Assembly: GCA_031279915.1 (NCBI GenBank)
Contig: JAITHO010000017.1
Location: 1-5,608 of the forward strand
Origin: Tannerellaceae bacterium
Lineage (GTDB): Bacteria; Bacteroidota; Bacteroidia; Bacteroidales; Tannerellaceae
DNA: 5,608 bases
Direction: 5' to 3'
Under the pieces are notes generated by a model. That model made no database searches. It saw only the letters and a list, made by a program, of their open reading frames with translations, and had not been told where the DNA came from. A program made the position numbers and the translations under genes. Shown one piece after another: positions 3,132-5,608 of this stretch; position 1 is the stretch's first letter, and every line of letters starts with the position of its first letter.

Positions 3132-5608
3132 ATGAAACACACTATCGCTTTGCTTTTGTTCTTCTGCGCTTCTATTACTGCTTCGGCGCAGATTCGCTCG
3201 GAAATTTTGCTTGAAAAGAATTGGAAGTTCTCGCGCATTGATCTGCCGGAGGCGGTCAGGCCTGAGTTTAACGATGCTGCATGGCAGTCGGTCAGGGTTC
3301 CGCACGATTGGGCGGCTTACGGGCCTTTCGACGGGAATGCCGATCTGCAGAAGGTGGCTATCACTCAGGATGGCGAAACGCAGGCTACGATGAAGTCGGG
3401 GCGAACCGGAGGACTGCCCTTCATAGGCGTCGGATGGTATCGCACGCGCTTCGACGTTCCGGGATTCGATGGCAGCCGACGGGCTTCTATCTGCTTCGAC
3501 GGGGCTATGAGCAATGCCAGGATATGGCTCAACGGGCAGGAAGTTGGATTCTGGCCTTACGGATACAACAGCTTTTGGTTCGATGTTTCGCCTTACGTTA
3601 AGGAGAAGGACAATGTGCTGGCTGTGCGGCTTGAGAACCTTCCGGAGTCGTCGCGCTGGTATCCGGGAGCTGGACTTTATCGCAACGTGAGGCTGACGAT
3701 AACGTCAGACGTGTACGTTCCTGTCTGGGGAACTCTCATCACCACTAAGGCGCTTAACGACAAACAGACTATGGTGAAAGTAAACACCAAGCTTGTTGCG
3801 CCGGCTAATTTCAAAGGGACGGTTCGGATCGTAACTAAGATTATTGACGAAACGGGCAACTCGGTTTCTTCCTCTACTTTCAATACGAGCTCCATATCGG
3901 ATGAGGTCACGAGCGAGCTGTCGATGGGCAATCCGCACTTATGGAGCCCTGAATCGCCTTACCTGTACAAAGCTGTATCGGAGATTTTTGTGGATGACCG
4001 TCCGGTTGATCTATACGAAACCCGCTTCGGCGTCCGTACGCTCGAGATTGTGCCCAACAAGGGAATGTTTCTCAACGGCGAGCCGGTGAAGTTTCGCGGA
4101 GTATGCAATCATCACGATCTTGGCCCGCTTGGAGCTGCGGTGAATCGACGGGCCTTGCAGCGGCAGCTTGAGATTTTGAAGGACATGGGATGCAATGCAA
4201 TCCGCACGGCTCACAATATGCCGGCTCCTGAGCTGGTGGAACTCTGCGACGAGATGGGATTCATGATGATGGTGGAGGCTTTCGACGAGTGGAACGTGGC
4301 CAAGTGCAAGAATGGTTACAATCTGTACTTCGACCAATGGGCGGAGAAGGACTTGGTAAACATGATCAGGCAATTCCGGAACAATGCATCCGTAGTGATG
4401 TGGAGCATAGGCAACGAAGTGCCCGGACAGCATACTGCTAAGGGAATGCGCACGGCTCGCGACCTCCAAGCTATCTGCCACCGCGAAGATCCTACCCGTC
4501 CGGTGACTATGGGCATCGACAATGTGCAAGGATCTATGAACAGTCACATGGCAGCTATACTCGACGTGGCTGGGTTCACCTACCGGCTGCCTTTCTATCG
4601 CAAGGCTTATGCCGAGCTACCGCAGGAGATTGTGCTCGGAAGCGAAACGGCTTCGACTATCAGCTCGCGGGGAGTGTATCACTTCCCTGTCGTGAGAGGA
4701 TCGAATAAGATGCACGACGATAATCAGTGCTCGGGATATGATGTTGAGCATTGCTCATGGTCTAACCTCCCCGACGACGATTTCGCTCACCAGGACGACT
4801 ATCCTTGGTGCATAGGCGAGTTCGTCTGGACAGGATTCGACTATCTGGGAGAGCCTACGCCTTACGGCAGCAAATGGCCGAACCACAGCTCCATGTTTGG
4901 CATCATCGACCTGGCCGGCATACCCAAGGATCGTTACTATCTGTACCGGAGCCATTGGAATCCCTCCGAAGAGACCTTGCACATCCTCCCCCATTGGACA
5001 TGGCCCGGACGCGAGGGGCAAACCACTCCCGTTTTCGTCTACACCAATCATCCCTCTGCTGAATTATTCATCAACGGAAAAAGTCAGGGACGACTGACTA
5101 AGGACAGCGCTATGACGGTTGAGCGCACCGACTCTAAGGAGGCCTCCGATCAGCTCCTCCGCCTGCGACGCTATCGCCTGATGTGGATGGATGCCAAGTA
5201 CGAGCCGGGAACGATTAAAGTTATTGCCTATAACGATAGAGGCGAGGCCGTTGCCGAGCGCGAAGTGCGCACCGCCGGCAAACCTCATCACATTGAGCTC
5301 GCTGCCGACCGCACGACTCTCGCCGCCGACGGACGCGATCTGGCCTTCATCACCGCCCGAATAGTCGACCGCAACGGCAATCTATGTCCCGACGCCTCCC
5401 ACTCCCTCCGCTTCAAGACCACAGGGGCCGGAACGTTCGAGGCCGTGGGCAATGGCGATCCAACCAACCTCGAGCAGTTTCATCTCCCGCGAATGAGCGT
5501 CTTCAAAGGACAGCTCGTTGCCATCGTGCGGGCCGGCGAGAAGGAAGGCTCTATACGATTTGAAGCCGAAGCATCCGGACTGGCCAAGGGAACAGTCGAG
5601 CTGAAAGT
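3132..5608 (+). CDS. Secreted glycoside hydrolase family 2 enzyme, beta-galactosidase type (3' end missing)
   Basis: 825 codons are present and the frame is open to the right edge; little should be missing. A signal peptide covers residues 1-19 (hydrophobic LLLFF core, cut at ASA before Q20), so the enzyme is exported, probably to the periplasm. Domain order: sugar-binding jelly roll at about 22-190 (WYRTRFDVPGF, WLNGQEVGFWPYGY), immunoglobulin-like domain at about 195-300, TIM barrel at about 300-590, a DUF4982-type domain from about 632 (FVYTNHPSAELFINGKSQG) and a further Ig-like domain from about 718. The acid/base is E429 in SIGNEVPG and the nucleophile E505 in LGSETAST; their 76-residue spacing equals that of E461 and E537 in E. 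coli LacZ. FVWTGFDYLGEPTPY (564-578) is the conserved strand carrying the active-site tryptophan. It probably trims terminal beta-galactosyl or related residues from glycans handled by the neighbouring SusC system; beta-glucuronidase or beta-mannosidase activity cannot be excluded by sequence alone. Confidence 0.94.
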   Translation, partial: MKHTIALLLFFCASITASAQIRSEILLEKNWKFSRIDLPEAVRPEFNDAAWQSVRVPHDWAAYGPFDGNADLQKVAITQDGETQATMKSGRTGGLPFIGVGWYRTRFDVPGFDGSRRASICFDGAMSNARIWLNGQEVGFWPYGYNSFWFDVSPYVKEKDNVLAVRLENLPESSRWYPGAGLYRNVRLTITSDVYVPVWGTLITTKALNDKQTMVKVNTKLVAPANFKGTVRIVTKIIDETGNSVSSSTFNTSSISDEVTSELSMGNPHLWSPESPYLYKAVSEIFVDDRPVDLYETRFGVRTLEIVPNKGMFLNGEPVKFRGVCNHHDLGPLGAAVNRRALQRQLEILKDMGCNAIRTAHNMPAPELVELCDEMGFMMMVEAFDEWNVAKCKNGYNLYFDQWAEKDLVNMIRQFRNNASVVMWSIGNEVPGQHTAKGMRTARDLQAICHREDPTRPVTMGIDNVQGSMNSHMAAILDVAGFTYRLPFYRKAYAELPQEIVLGSETASTISSRGVYHFPVVRGSNKMHDDNQCSGYDVEHCSWSNLPDDDFAHQDDYPWCIGEFVWTGFDYLGEPTPYGSKWPNHSSMFGIIDLAGIPKDRYYLYRSHWNPSEETLHILPHWTWPGREGQTTPVFVYTNHPSAELFINGKSQGRLTKDSAMTVERTDSKEASDQLLRLRRYRLMWMDAKYEPGTIKVIAYNDRGEAVAEREVRTAGKPHHIELAADRTTLAADGRDLAFITARIVDRNGNLCPDASHSLRFKTTGAGTFEAVGNGDPTNLEQFHLPRMSVFKGQLVAIVRAGEKEGSIRFEAEASGLAKGTVELK

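Noticed and set aside
4011..4547. 178-codon minus-strand frame
   Set aside because: It lies antisense to the GH2 catalytic barrel, including the acid/base motif, and its histidine-rich sequence is typical of an antisense translation.

Overview
The window most likely comes from a member of the Bacteroidota, probably Bacteroidales. A SusC-type TonB-dependent receptor and a secreted glycoside hydrolase family 2 (GH2) enzyme flank the window. Four separate promoter candidates also fit the Bacteroidetes form (TAnnTTTG at -7, with TTTG or a weaker match near -33). Coding GC looks moderate in the two flanking genes and lower in the middle, judged by eye on a few lines.

Layout. Positions 1-1006, minus strand: N-terminal third of a SusC/RagA-like outer-membrane receptor, cut by the window edge. 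Positions 1007-1855: no convincing gene. This stretch holds a probable leftward promoter for the receptor (1279-1308), a long receptor leader, and a block dense in inverted repeats (1333-1423). Positions 1856-2045: two tandem copies of a 95-bp unit. Each has its own Bacteroidetes-type promoter, a short strongly folded RNA, and a U-rich end. Positions 2049-2960, plus strand: an Abi_2 (AbiD/AbiF-type) HEPN protein starting 5 nt after the second U-rich tract. Positions 2961-3131: a short gap with the promoter of the next gene. Positions 3132-5608, plus strand: a nearly complete secreted GH2 enzyme of the beta-galactosidase type, cut by the window edge.

How the parts fit. The receptor and the GH2 enzyme look like parts of a polysaccharide utilisation locus (glycan import and glycan trimming), transcribed divergently. 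Between them sits a self-contained module: two small-RNA units followed by a HEPN family candidate ribonuclease with two R-x4-H motifs. This is the most interesting part of the window. The repeat period is 95 bp, not a multiple of 3, so its conservation is at the nucleic-acid level. The apical loop of each RNA carries an 8-nt perfect complement to codons 11-14 of the abi gene. The arrangement resembles RNA-antitoxin/RNase-toxin pairs in outline. I infer a small-RNA-controlled abortive-infection system; its function has not been shown.
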